In this document: piece by piece, positions 33,129 to 41,817 of the stretch
Layout: every line of letters begins with the position of its first letter
How positions within the stretch are numbered: position 1 is the first letter of the stretch
From: Streptomyces roseochromogenus subsp. oscitans DS 12.976
GTDB taxonomy: Bacteria > Actinomycetota > Actinomycetes > Streptomycetales > Streptomycetaceae
Assembly: GCF_000497445.1 (NCBI RefSeq)
Contig: NZ_CM002285.1
Location: 8,578,694 to 8,642,693 of the forward strand
Length of the DNA: 64,000 nt
Direction of reading: 5' to 3'
Made by a program: the position numbers and the translations under genes
Notes under the pieces: generated by a model
Databases searched by the model: none
Seen by the model: the letters and a program-made list of their open reading frames with translations, nothing else
Told to the model about the DNA's origin: nothing

Positions 33129-34133
33129 GTGGACCGGTTGGGCTCAGGGGACCACTTCGACCGGCTGGGTCGGCTGGCGGCGTACGCGGCGGCGGCGGTG
33201 ATGACGCCGTACGCGTTGATCAAGGTCTCATGGGTGGTCGGCGCGATCGCGGGGGTGCTGCCCATCGGTGACGGCTTCGGCCTGGCCGGCTGGGTCGCGC
33301 TCAACACAGCGACCATCGGCATGGCCGGCCTCGGCATCGCCGTGGCGCTGGCCCTGGTACGGCCCTGGGGCCTGCGCCTGCCGGTCCGGTGGGTCGCGGG
33401 CGTCGCCTGGGTGGGTACGGGCTTCCTCGTCCCCCTGCTGCCGTACGCCGTACTCGACTCGTTGCTGGGGCTGCCGGACGGCGCGCCACGGCACCGGCAC
33501 GACGGTGGCCCGGCCATGCCGGGCTGGGAAGCCGTGCTGATCCAGACGAGCTTCGTGGGCATGGGACTCGGTCTCGCGGTCGCCCTGCCCGCGCACCTAC
33601 GACGACGCCGGCCGGAGGTGTTCGCCGGCCGGGTCGGCGACGCGGGCCGCGGCTTCGCCCGCCCGGTGCGGTGGGCAGTGGGCGCCGGTGCGGTGATCGG
33701 GGCAGTATGGGCCTACTGGGCGCTCGGCGGTACGGCCGGTGTCGCGCATCCGGCACAACGGGGCGTCGGCGAGCGGCTGTTGACCGGCCTGTGGGGGCTG
33801 TGGGGGCTCACCGCCGCGGCGGCCACCTGGACCGTCGGCCGCGGCCGGCCCGCCCGGCTGCGCCACTGGATCCCCTTGACGCTCGGCTGGCTGGGGACGG
33901 GGTCGCTGTGCGCGTGGAGCGGCTGGCAGCTGCCGTTCGTCCTGTACGTGGCGTTGGCCCACCCCGCCGGTACGGCCCTGCCGGAGAACCTCGCGGTCGC
34001 GGCCGTGCTGCACGTCGCCGCCGTCGCCGCGGGCGCGGTCATGCTGCGGGCGCTCGTCCGTGCCCGCGGATCCGTTACCGCAGCCGAGGCCGCACCCGAG
34101 ACCGTGGACGACACCGGCAGCCGTCTGTCGTAA
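33129..34133 (+). CDS. Polytopic membrane protein of unknown function
   Basis: A 334-residue protein with 8 or so hydrophobic segments, including AAYAAAAVMTPYALIKVSWV at the start and a Trp-rich repeat GLWGLWGLTAAAATW. The loop between segments 3 and 4 is His-rich (APRHRHDGG). No known family is recognised. The GTG at 33129 was preferred because GGGGGACTC precedes it; a GTG at 33063 would add 22 mostly hydrophilic residues. It converges with the NAD kinase gene. Confidence 0.7.
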   Translation: MDRLGSGDHFDRLGRLAAYAAAAVMTPYALIKVSWVVGAIAGVLPIGDGFGLAGWVALNTATIGMAGLGIAVALALVRPWGLRLPVRWVAGVAWVGTGFLVPLLPYAVLDSLLGLPDGAPRHRHDGGPAMPGWEAVLIQTSFVGMGLGLAVALPAHLRRRRPEVFAGRVGDAGRGFARPVRWAVGAGAVIGAVWAYWALGGTAGVAHPAQRGVGERLLTGLWGLWGLTAAAATWTVGRGRPARLRHWIPLTLGWLGTGSLCAWSGWQLPFVLYVALAHPAGTALPENLAVAAVLHVAAVAAGAVMLRALVRARGSVTAAEAAPETVDDTGSRLS

Positions 34134-34192
34134 AACGGGCAGAACCGCGTATCACGCCCCGCAGCAGGCCTGGCCGCCCTCAGCTGAGGACG

Positions 34193-35266
34193 TCACAGCG
34201 GCCGAGGGCCGTCCCCAGGCGCCGGGGGCAGCGCGAGGTGGGCCAGGTCGCCCGGCGGAGGTGAGGTCACCGGCCACAGGGGCGCGGCCTCGCCGTCGGC
34301 GAGGGCAGCCGGCGCGTCGGTGAGGTTCATGCGCTCGCGCAGTCGGCCGTAGAAGTCCGTCGGGCCCAGCCGGACCGCCTTCAGCCGGCGCGGTGCGGCG
34401 TACACGCCGATCCAGTCCCCGGGGCTCAGCACGCCCCGGAGCTGGCCGTCGATGCTGACGGCGGCCTGCCCGGACCGCTCCAGGACGCGCAGCGCGACGG
34501 GTTCGTCGGGGGCGGCCACGACCGAGCGGTTGAACACCATGTGCGGGGCGACCGGCGTGAAGACCAGACCCGCCGCGCGCGGCGAGACGACCGGGCCGCC
34601 GGCGGCGAAGCTGTACGCCGTGGAGCCCGTGGGCGTGGCCACCAGCAGCGCGTCGGCCGAGTAGCAGGCCAGGAGCCGGCCGGACAGATAGACACCGACC
34701 GACACCTGCCGGTCCCGGGCGAGCTTCTCCACGACGACGTCGTTCAGTGCGGTGACGTTCAGCGCGACGCCCCAGTTGTCCCCCGTCTCGCACTCCACCC
34801 GCACCCGGGGCGGAGGCAGCATCGGCCCGCGGCCGTACTTCAGCAGGGTCTCCATCTGCGCGGGCACCTCCAGGCGGCACGACGCCCGCATGGTGAGGAG
34901 CATCCGGCTCTCGACGGTGATGCGCTCGGACCGGACCGCGTCCAGCGCCGCGCGCACCGCCGAGGCCGGGACCTCGGTGAGGAAGCCGACCCGGCCGAGG
35001 TCGACGCCGAGCACCAGGGCGTCGTTCTCGGCCGCCAGCCGGGCGCCGCGCAGAAAGGTGCCGTCGCCGCCGAGGGTGACGATGAGATCCGGATCGCCTG
35101 CGGCGTCCAGTTCCTCCCGGGCGCTGTGCCGCGCCCCCTCCTGCCACACGTCGATGTCGGCGCACCCCACGGCGTGTTCCGCACACCACGCGCGCACCGC
35201 GTGAGCGGCGGCCACGGCCTCGGCGCGGCCGCCGTGCACCACCAGGCCGATACGGTTCACCGTCAT
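34193..35266 (-). CDS. nadK: ATP-NAD kinase
   Basis: A 357-residue enzyme that phosphorylates NAD+ to NADP+. The defining motif GGDGTFLRGARLA is at residues 66-78, followed by GVDLGRVGFLTEV, NDVVVEK, and the second conserved block TPTGSTAYSFAAGGPVVSP. The tail after residue 310 is longer than in E. coli NadK and Pro-rich. GGGAGGCGG is an excellent ribosome-binding site. Streptomyces often carry more than one NAD kinase; whether this is the main one cannot be seen here. Confidence 0.92.
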   Translation of the reverse strand: MTVNRIGLVVHGGRAEAVAAAHAVRAWCAEHAVGCADIDVWQEGARHSAREELDAAGDPDLIVTLGGDGTFLRGARLAAENDALVLGVDLGRVGFLTEVPASAVRAALDAVRSERITVESRMLLTMRASCRLEVPAQMETLLKYGRGPMLPPPRVRVECETGDNWGVALNVTALNDVVVEKLARDRQVSVGVYLSGRLLACYSADALLVATPTGSTAYSFAAGGPVVSPRAAGLVFTPVAPHMVFNRSVVAAPDEPVALRVLERSGQAAVSIDGQLRGVLSPGDWIGVYAAPRRLKAVRLGPTDFYGRLRERMNLTDAPAALADGEAAPLWPVTSPPPGDLAHLALPPAPGDGPRPL

Positions 35267-35376
35267 ATCCGCCTCCCAGCCGGCCTCTCCCGCTCGCCAT
35301 CCTCACCGCGCACCCCCCAGCCTCGGCACACGCCACGCCGACGAGCACCCCGCCGAGGAGCCACTGGACCGGCGAT

Positions 35377-35850
35377 GCACGCGGGGCGCTTCGCCGAGGG
35401 GCGACTGTGACCCGGCGATGTACGCGGGGTGCTCCGTCGAGGGGCGACTGTGACCCGGCGGCGCACGCGGGGTGCTTCGTCGAGGGGCGACCGGGGCGGC
35501 GATGTACGCGGGGTACTCCGTCGGGGGGGCCAACGGACCGGCGGCGCACGCGGGGCGCTTCGTCGGGGGGCCAACCGACTGGCGGCGATGCACGCGGGGT
35601 ATTCCGTCGAGTGGCGACCGGGGCGGCGATGTTCGCGGGGTACTTCGTCGGGGGTCAACGGACTGGCGGCGCACGCGGGGTGCTCCGTCGAGGGGCGACT
35701 GTGACCCGGCGATGTACGCGGGGTACTCCGTCGGGGGCCAACGGACCGGCGGCGCACCCGGGGTACTCCGCCGAGGAGCCGCCGGACCGGCGACGCGCCG
35801 GGTGCGCTCCGTCGAGGGGCGACCGGGACCCGGCGGCGCACCCGGGACGC
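35377..35850. repeat. 42-bp minisatellite, about 12 imperfect copies
   Basis: Tandem units of 40-44 bp share the core (T/C)ACGCGGGG(T/C)...CTCCGTCGAGGGGCGAC or CCGTCGGGGGCCAAC. The GCGGGG landmarks fall at 35381, 35424, 35467, 35508, 35550, 35594, 35635, 35675, 35718 and 35758, then two diverged copies. Unit lengths are not strictly multiples of three, so continued coding is unlikely although several frames stay open. It fills the space between the NAD kinase and AraC genes. Confidence 0.9.
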
Positions 35851-35853
35851 GGG

Positions 35854-36615
35854 TCAGCCGGACGGCCCGTCGGCGCTTGTCGGGCGGGTGCCCGGCGTGT
35901 GGCCGAAGGTGCGGCGGAACACGTCGATGAAGGCGCTGGCCGAGGACCAGCCGCACCGGTGCGCCACCGTGGTCACCGGCGTCCGCTCGGCCAGCAGGAC
36001 CAGCGCGTGGTGCAGCCGCAACTGGGTGCGCCACTGCGGGAACGTCATCCCGAGGTCCCGGCGGAACAGCCGCGACAGGGTACGGTCACTCGCCCCGACC
36101 TCCCGGCCCAGCTCGGCCAGGGTGCGGTCGTCGGCCGGATCGGCGCGCAGGATGCCGCACAGCGTGCGCAGCACAGGCGAGTCGGGCGTGGGCAGATGCA
36201 GCGGCTGCTGCGGCGAGGCCCGCAGCTGGTCGAGCAACACCGCGCGCAGCCGGGCCCGTTCGGGACTGCCGTCATCCGGTGTACTGGTGTGGGCGATGAT
36301 CAGCTCGCGCAGCAACGGACCCACGGCCAGCACCGTCGGCGTGTCCAGGGCCAGCGGGTTCTCCGTCGCCGGCAGCCCCATCAGATGCAGTTCCAGCTCG
36401 CCGTGCGCCTCGTGGGCGTGGACCGTGCCGGCCGGCACCCAGATGGCGCGGGTGGCGGGGGCGACCCAGGAACCGGCGCCGGTGGTGACGGCCACGACTC
36501 CGCGGCCTGCGTAGACGATCTGGTGGTCGTCGTGCCGGTGGGCCTCGATCGCCGCTCGGGGTGCCAGCCGCCGGGTGTGTGTCGGAGCCGTCGGCATATG
36601 GCGGATTTCCGTCAT
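35854..36615 (-). CDS. AraC-family transcriptional regulator
   Basis: A 253-residue protein with an N-terminal cupin sensor (HRHDDHQIVYAGRGVVAV, WVPAGTVHAHEAHGE) and two C-terminal helix-turn-helix motifs: TLAELGREVGASDRTLSRLF and VAHRCGWSSASAFIDVFRRT ending FGHTPG. The start at 36615 is preferred; an ATG at 36597 is possible. It is divergent from an MFS exporter gene over 46 bp, and homologous AraC/MFS pairs usually regulate that transporter. Confidence 0.87.
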   Translation of the reverse strand: MTEIRHMPTAPTHTRRLAPRAAIEAHRHDDHQIVYAGRGVVAVTTGAGSWVAPATRAIWVPAGTVHAHEAHGELELHLMGLPATENPLALDTPTVLAVGPLLRELIIAHTSTPDDGSPERARLRAVLLDQLRASPQQPLHLPTPDSPVLRTLCGILRADPADDRTLAELGREVGASDRTLSRLFRRDLGMTFPQWRTQLRLHHALVLLAERTPVTTVAHRCGWSSASAFIDVFRRTFGHTPGTRPTSADGPSG

Positions 36616-36661
36616 CCTGTGGCAGCTTATCGGAAGTACGACAGCCTGGCGGGGCCGGAGC

Positions 36662-37912
36662 ATGACGGGGGTGCGAAGGAACAACACATCGATCACCCTG
36701 CTGTCCGTCGGGCATGCCTGCGTCGACGTCTACCAAGGCGCCGTGGCGTCCCTGATCCCGTTTCTCGTCGCCCAGCGCGGCTACGGCTATGCCGCCTCCT
36801 CCGGCGTCGTCCTGGCCGCCTCCCTGCTGTCGTCCGTGGCGCAGCCGTTCTTCGGTGCCCTCACCGACCGCCGGGCGGCACCCTGGCTGCTCCCGGTCAG
36901 TACGCTCCTGGCCGGCGTCGGCATCGCGCTGAGCGGACTCGGCGGCGCCTACAGCCTCACCCTGCTGTGCGTGGCGCTGTCCGGGATCGGCGTGGCCGCC
37001 TACCACCCCGAGTCCGCCCGGGTCGCCCGGCAGGCGGCCCGGGGTGAGCACAGCGGCATGGGCTGGTTCTCGCTGGGCGGCAACGTGGGCTTCGCCCTGG
37101 CCCCGCTCCTGGTCGCCGCCGTCGTGGGCACGGGCGGGCTGCGCCGGACCCCGCTGCTGGTGCTGCCGGCCCTCGTCGGCACCGCGTTGTGCCTGGTCGT
37201 ACTGCGCACACCGGGACGACGGCCGGCCGCACGTGCCGGTACGGCGCCGCCCGGCCAGGGCGACGACAAGGCGTCGTTCGTGAAGCTGTCGCTGGCCGTG
37301 ACGTGCCGTTCGATCGTGTTCATCGGCCTGAGCTCCTTCCTCTCCCTGTACGCCGAGCAGCGGCTGGGCGGGAGCGCGGCCGCCGGCACCGCCGCGCTGT
37401 TCCTGCTCTATCTCGGCGGCGCCGTCGGCTCCGTGCTGGGCGGCGCGCTGGCGGAGCGCTGGGACCGGGTCACGGTGTGCCGCTGGTCCTATCTGGTCTC
37501 GGTCATGGCGGTCGCGGGCGTCGTGTTCGTCCCCGGCCCGGCGCTGTACGGGTGCATAGCGCTGACCTCCGCCGGTCTGTATGTGCCGTTCTCCCTCCAG
37601 GTCACGCTCGGCCAGGACTATCTGCCGTCCCGGGTCGGCACGGCCGCCGGGATCACCCTCGGTCTGGCCGTCAGCGTCGGCGGTCTGACGAGCCCGCTCA
37701 TCGGCCGGCTCGCCGACGCCACGTCCCTGCGGACCGCACTCGCCCCGCTCGTCCTGATGCCGGTGCTGTGCTGGCTGCTGCTGCGCACCCTGCCCGAGCC
37801 TGCCGCCCCGCGGCCCTTGGCCGACCTGCCCGCAGAGCATGCCGAAGTGCTCCCGGCGGGAGCCCCGGCGCATCGTGTCCGCCGCCGTAAAGACGGTGAA
37901 ACGGCGCAGTAA
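36662..37912 (+). CDS. MFS transporter (fosmidomycin-resistance-like)
   Basis: A 416-residue, 12-segment membrane protein. The start LLSVGHACVDVYQGAVASLI and the segment IGVAAYHPESARVARQAARG closely follow the Fsr-type MFS family, in which HPE and the VGHxxxDxYQGxxxxLxP pattern are conserved. Likely a drug or metabolite exporter driven by protons. GGAG lies before the ATG. Divergent from the AraC-type regulator. The substrate is unknown; fosmidomycin resistance is only the family name. Confidence 0.87.
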   Translation: MTGVRRNNTSITLLSVGHACVDVYQGAVASLIPFLVAQRGYGYAASSGVVLAASLLSSVAQPFFGALTDRRAAPWLLPVSTLLAGVGIALSGLGGAYSLTLLCVALSGIGVAAYHPESARVARQAARGEHSGMGWFSLGGNVGFALAPLLVAAVVGTGGLRRTPLLVLPALVGTALCLVVLRTPGRRPAARAGTAPPGQGDDKASFVKLSLAVTCRSIVFIGLSSFLSLYAEQRLGGSAAAGTAALFLLYLGGAVGSVLGGALAERWDRVTVCRWSYLVSVMAVAGVVFVPGPALYGCIALTSAGLYVPFSLQVTLGQDYLPSRVGTAAGITLGLAVSVGGLTSPLIGRLADATSLRTALAPLVLMPVLCWLLLRTLPEPAAPRPLADLPAEHAEVLPAGAPAHRVRRRKDGETAQ

Positions 37913-37982
37913 TGGCGCGGCGCGAACCTTCCCTGCAACGCCTCGGCACCCACCGGGGCGGACCGCAGGAAGGGGAGCAGCC

Positions 37983-39686
37983 GTGACGGACACCGTCGAC
38001 CAGCAGGCGCAAGAGGCGCCACCCGCCCCGCCGTCCTCACCGGGCGGCCGGACGTACAACGGGTGGACCCAGAACGACACGCTGGAGGACTACTCGCTGC
38101 GCTACGCGCCCAAGTCCTTCCGGCGCTGGACGCCGTACGTCGTGGCCACCACGGCCCTCGGCGGCATCGCCTATCTCGCGGACTTCGCCATCGGCGGCTC
38201 GATCGCCGTCTCCCACGGCTTCTCCAGCGCGATGGTGGCGATCCTGACCGCGGCCCTGGTCATCTTCCTCACCGGCATCCCGATCGCGTACTACTCGGCG
38301 AAGTACTCCATCGACATGGACCTGCTGACCCGCGGCGCCGGATTCGGCTATCTGGGCTCCACGTTGACCTCGGTGATCTACGCGAGCTTCACCTTCATCT
38401 TCTTCGCCCTCGAAGGCTCCATCATGGCCCAGGCCCTCGAACTGGGCCTGCACATCCCGCTCCCCGTCGGCTACCTCGTCTGCTCGCTGATCATCCTTCC
38501 GCTCGTCGTCTACGGCATGACCGCGCTGTCGAAGATGCAGGTCTGGACCCAGCCGGTCTGGCTGGTCCTGATGGTCGCACCGTTCGTCTCCATCGCCGTC
38601 CAAGACCCGGGAAGGTTCGCGGAGTTCACGCACTTCGCCGGTGACTCGCCGACCGGAGCCGGTATCAGCGTGCTCGGCGTCGGGGCGGGCGCGGGCGTCG
38701 CGCTGTCGCTGATCGCGCAGATCGGGGAGCAGGTCGACTATCTGCGCTTCATGCCCGACAAGACGGCCGGGAACGGCAGGCAGTGGTGGACGGCGGTGCT
38801 CGGCGCGGGCCCCGGCTGGGTGGTGCTGGGCGCCCTGAAGCAGATCGGCGGTGCCTTCCTCGCCTTCACCGTCGCCGGAAGTGTCGGCCTGGCCAAGGCC
38901 AACGAGCCGATCCAGCAGTACGTCCACGGGTTCAGCACATTCGCCGCGCCCGTCGCCCTCGGGCTGGCCACGTTCTTCGTCATCCTCTCCCAGATAAAGA
39001 TCAACTCGACGAACGCGTACTCCGGTTCGCTGTCCTGGTCGAACTTCTTCTCCCGGCTGACCCACCGTCACCCCGGCCGTGTGGTCTACATCTTCCTCAA
39101 CGTGGGCATCGCGCTCGCCCTGATGGAGGGCGGCGTCTTCGGCTTCCTCAACACCGTCCTCGGCTTCTACTCCAACGTGGCGATCGCCTGGATCGGCGCG
39201 GTGGTCGCCGACTTGGTCATCAACAAACCGCTGAAGCTGAGCCCGTCGTACATCGAGTTCAAGCGGGCCCATCTGTACCACTTCAACCCCGTCGGCTTCG
39301 GCTCCATGCTGATCGCGTCGGCGGTCTCCATCGCCGCGTACTTCGACGCCTTCGGCGCCTACGGCAAGGCGTTCTCACCGTTCATCGCGCTGTTCCTGGC
39401 CATGGTGCTCTCGCCGCTGTGCGCGGTGCTGACCAAGGGCGCGTACTACATCGCCCGCGCCGACGGCCTCGACGAGCCGCTGCTCGGTCCTGATGGTCTG
39501 CCCTCGGCGGCCGTCCTGACCTGCTCGGTGTGCGCGACCGGCTTCGAGCGGCCGGACATGGCGGGCTGCCCCTTCCACCAGGGCGCGATCTGCTCGCTGT
39601 GCTGCAGCCTGGAGAAGGACTGCCACGACAGGTGCAAGACCGGGGGAGCGGTGGTGTTCCTTGACGCCCCCCGTGGCCCGGCCTAG
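37983..39686 (+). CDS. NCS1-family purine/cytosine-type permease with C-terminal cysteine cluster
   Basis: A 567-residue transporter with about 12 membrane segments. RYAPKSFRRWTPYVVATTAL, GIAYLADFAIGGSIAVSHGF and QVDYLRFMPDK identify it as a purine-cytosine permease relative. After the last helix a soluble tail contains CSVCATGFERPDMAGCPFH and ICSLCCSLEKDCHDRC, nine cysteines in a zinc-ribbon-like order that ordinary NCS1 permeases lack. The GTG at 37983 has AAGGGGAGC upstream. The next NCS1 gene starts 68 bp downstream. The tail could sense metal or redox state; that is inference. Confidence 0.85.
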   Translation: MTDTVDQQAQEAPPAPPSSPGGRTYNGWTQNDTLEDYSLRYAPKSFRRWTPYVVATTALGGIAYLADFAIGGSIAVSHGFSSAMVAILTAALVIFLTGIPIAYYSAKYSIDMDLLTRGAGFGYLGSTLTSVIYASFTFIFFALEGSIMAQALELGLHIPLPVGYLVCSLIILPLVVYGMTALSKMQVWTQPVWLVLMVAPFVSIAVQDPGRFAEFTHFAGDSPTGAGISVLGVGAGAGVALSLIAQIGEQVDYLRFMPDKTAGNGRQWWTAVLGAGPGWVVLGALKQIGGAFLAFTVAGSVGLAKANEPIQQYVHGFSTFAAPVALGLATFFVILSQIKINSTNAYSGSLSWSNFFSRLTHRHPGRVVYIFLNVGIALALMEGGVFGFLNTVLGFYSNVAIAWIGAVVADLVINKPLKLSPSYIEFKRAHLYHFNPVGFGSMLIASAVSIAAYFDAFGAYGKAFSPFIALFLAMVLSPLCAVLTKGAYYIARADGLDEPLLGPDGLPSAAVLTCSVCATGFERPDMAGCPFHQGAICSLCCSLEKDCHDRCKTGGAVVFLDAPRGPA

Positions 39687-39707
39687 CGTGAACGGGCGTG
39701 CACGGAC

Positions 39708-39736
39708 ACGTCTAGACAGGTCACGTCTGGACAGGC
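39708..39736. promoter_or_regulatory. Direct-repeat operator candidate before the second NCS1 gene
   Basis: ACGTCTAGACAGG (39708-39720) and ACGTCTGGACAGG (39723-39735) repeat with a 15-bp period. GTCTAGAC is itself palindromic and resembles GntR-family (HutC-type) sites. The operon ends with a GntR regulator gene, which could bind here. Confidence 0.5.
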
Positions 39737-39754
39737 AAGGCAGGTGGCTCGGCG

Positions 39755-41269
39755 ATGAGGCAACCGCAGGACCCCGTCGACGGTACCGACGGCAGATCCA
39801 CCGGCCGCCCGCTACAGGTGGAGACACACGGACTCGACGTGATCGGGGACGCGGAGCGCAAAGGCGCCCCGCGCACGCTGTTCTGGCCCTGGTTCGGGGC
39901 GAACGTCTCCGTCCTCGGCCTGAGTTACGGCGCCTTCGCGTTCGGCTTCGGCATCTCCTTCTGGCAGGCCCTCGCCGCCGGCGTGCTCGGCATCGTCGTG
40001 TCGTTCCTGCTCTGCGGGTTCATCGCGGTCGCCGGCAAGCGCGGCTCGGCACCTACGATGGTGCTGAGCCGGGCGGCGTACGGGGTGCGCGGCAACCGGC
40101 TGCCGTCCGTGATCTCCTGGATGCTCACCGTCGGCTGGGAAACAGTCCTCACCGCGCTCGCCACGATGGCCACCGCCACCGTCTTCGGCCGCCTCGGCTG
40201 GGGCGGCGGCACCGGGACCAAGGTGGTCGCCCTGATGGTCGTGGCCGCGCTGACCGTCGTAGGCGGCGTCATGGGTTTCGACCTGATCATGCGGCTGCAG
40301 ACGGCCATCACCGTGATCACGGGCGCCCTCACCGTCGTCTATGTCGCCCTCGTCGCCGACCACATCCACTGGGCCACCGTCAGCGCCCTCCCGGCCGGAT
40401 CCGCGCAGCAGTTCATCGGTGCCCTGGTGTTCATGATGACCGGCTTCGGCCTCGGCTGGGTCAACGCTGCCGCCGACTACTCCCGCTATCTGCCCCGGAG
40501 TTCGTCCAGCCGGGGTGTGATCGGCTGGACCGCCTTCGGCGCCTCCGTGGCCCCGCTGCTCCTGCTGGTCTTCGGCCTGCTGCTGGCCGGTTCCTCGGGG
40601 ACGCTGAGCAAGGCCATCGCGGCCGACCCGATCGGGGCGCTCACCACGATCCTGCCCACCTGGTTCCTGGTGCCGTTCGCCGTGGTCGCCGTCCTCGGCC
40701 TGGTCGGCGGCGCCGTCCTCGACATCTACTCCTCCGGCCTGGCCCTGCTCTCGGCCGGCCTGCCGGTCCCGCGCTATCTGGCCGCCCTCGTCGACGGTGT
40801 CCTGATGATCGCCGGCTCGGTCTACATCGTGTTCTTCGCCGGCGACTTCCTCGGCCAGTTCATGGGATTCCTCACCACGCTCGGCGTCCCCATCGCCGCC
40901 TGGTGCGGCATCATGCTCGCCGACCTCGCCCTGCGCCGCCGCGACTACGACGAGGGCGACCTCTACCGTCCGCACGGCCGCTACGGCGACATCCCGCTGC
41001 CGCCGCTGCTCCTCACCCTCGCCGCCACGGCCGTCGGCTGGGGCCTGGTCACCAACACCGCCGCCAGCTGGCTCACCTGGCAGGGCTACCTCCTCGGCCC
41101 GCTCGGCCTCGGCGGCAAGTCCGGCGCCTGGGCCTACGCCAACCTCGGCGTCCTGGTCGCGCTGGCCCTCGCCTTCCTCGGCACCCTGCTCACGGGCCGC
41201 GGCCGGGTCCGCGCGCAGGAGGCGCGGGAACCGGGCCCGGTGACCGACGAGGGGGTGCTGAACCCATGA
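39755..41269 (+). CDS. NCS1-family cytosine/purine permease (CodB-like)
   Basis: A 504-residue permease with about 12 transmembrane segments; typical NCS1 elements are FWPWFGANVSVLGLSYGAFA, AGKRGSAPTMVLSRAAYGVR, and FGLGWVNAAADYSRYLPR. Such proteins import cytosine, allantoin, hydantoins or related nitrogen compounds. The stop overlaps the start of the cysteine hydrolase (ATGA), which in turn overlaps the GntR gene, so transport, hydrolysis and regulation are translationally coupled. This argues for a dedicated uptake-and-degradation pathway. Confidence 0.92.
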   Translation: MRQPQDPVDGTDGRSTGRPLQVETHGLDVIGDAERKGAPRTLFWPWFGANVSVLGLSYGAFAFGFGISFWQALAAGVLGIVVSFLLCGFIAVAGKRGSAPTMVLSRAAYGVRGNRLPSVISWMLTVGWETVLTALATMATATVFGRLGWGGGTGTKVVALMVVAALTVVGGVMGFDLIMRLQTAITVITGALTVVYVALVADHIHWATVSALPAGSAQQFIGALVFMMTGFGLGWVNAAADYSRYLPRSSSSRGVIGWTAFGASVAPLLLLVFGLLLAGSSGTLSKAIAADPIGALTTILPTWFLVPFAVVAVLGLVGGAVLDIYSSGLALLSAGLPVPRYLAALVDGVLMIAGSVYIVFFAGDFLGQFMGFLTTLGVPIAAWCGIMLADLALRRRDYDEGDLYRPHGRYGDIPLPPLLLTLAATAVGWGLVTNTAASWLTWQGYLLGPLGLGGKSGAWAYANLGVLVALALAFLGTLLTGRGRVRAQEAREPGPVTDEGVLNP

Positions 41270-41817
41270 TCGCCGGACACCTCGCCGTCATCGACATGCA
41301 GCGTGTCTTCGCCGACCCGGCGAGCCCCTGGGCCACCCCCCGGTACGCCGACGCGGCGGCCGGCGTCCACAGCCTTCTGCCGGCCTTCGCCGACCGCGTC
41401 ACCTTCACGCGCTTCCTCGCCCCCGCGAACCCGGCGGGAGCCTGGCGCGCCTACTACGACCGCTGGACCTTCGCCCTGCAGCCGCCGGACGCCGAACTGT
41501 GGTGTCTCTCCGACGAGTTCGCCGACCGCGCCGTGCACGTCGTGGACGCCACCACCTTCGGCAAGTGGACCCCGGAACTCGCCGCCCGCGTCGCCCCGGA
41601 CGGCCGCCTGGTCCTGGCCGGTGTCAGCACCGACTGCTGTGTGCTGTCCACCGCCCTGGCCGCCGCCGACGCCGGCGCCGAGGTGCTGGTGGTCGCGGAC
41701 GCCTGCGCGGGTGTGGACGACGACTCCCACCTCAAGGCCCTGCAGATCATGGAACTGTACCGGCCGCTCGTCCGTGTCACCACCGTCGGCGACCTGCTCG
41801 CGGCGGCCGGACCATGA
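41266..41817 (+). CDS. Isochorismatase-like cysteine hydrolase
   Basis: A 183-residue hydrolase with the family triad: D10 (AVIDMQRVF), K100 (TTFGKWTPEL) and the nucleophile C125 in VSTDCCVLSTALAAADAG. Relatives cleave nicotinamide, N-carbamoyl compounds, biuret or ureidoacrylate. Being coupled to an NCS1 permease, it probably hydrolyses the imported N-heterocycle-derived amide or carbamoyl compound. It lacks an N-terminal extension. The exact substrate is unknown. Confidence 0.88.
   Translation: MIAGHLAVIDMQRVFADPASPWATPRYADAAAGVHSLLPAFADRVTFTRFLAPANPAGAWRAYYDRWTFALQPPDAELWCLSDEFADRAVHVVDATTFGKWTPELAARVAPDGRLVLAGVSTDCCVLSTALAAADAGAEVLVVADACAGVDDDSHLKALQIMELYRPLVRVTTVGDLLAAAGP

Noticed and set aside
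35303..36034. Repetitive proteins encoded by the 42-bp array
   Set aside because: Unit length is not a constant multiple of three, no start with ribosome-binding site was found, and several frames are open equally.
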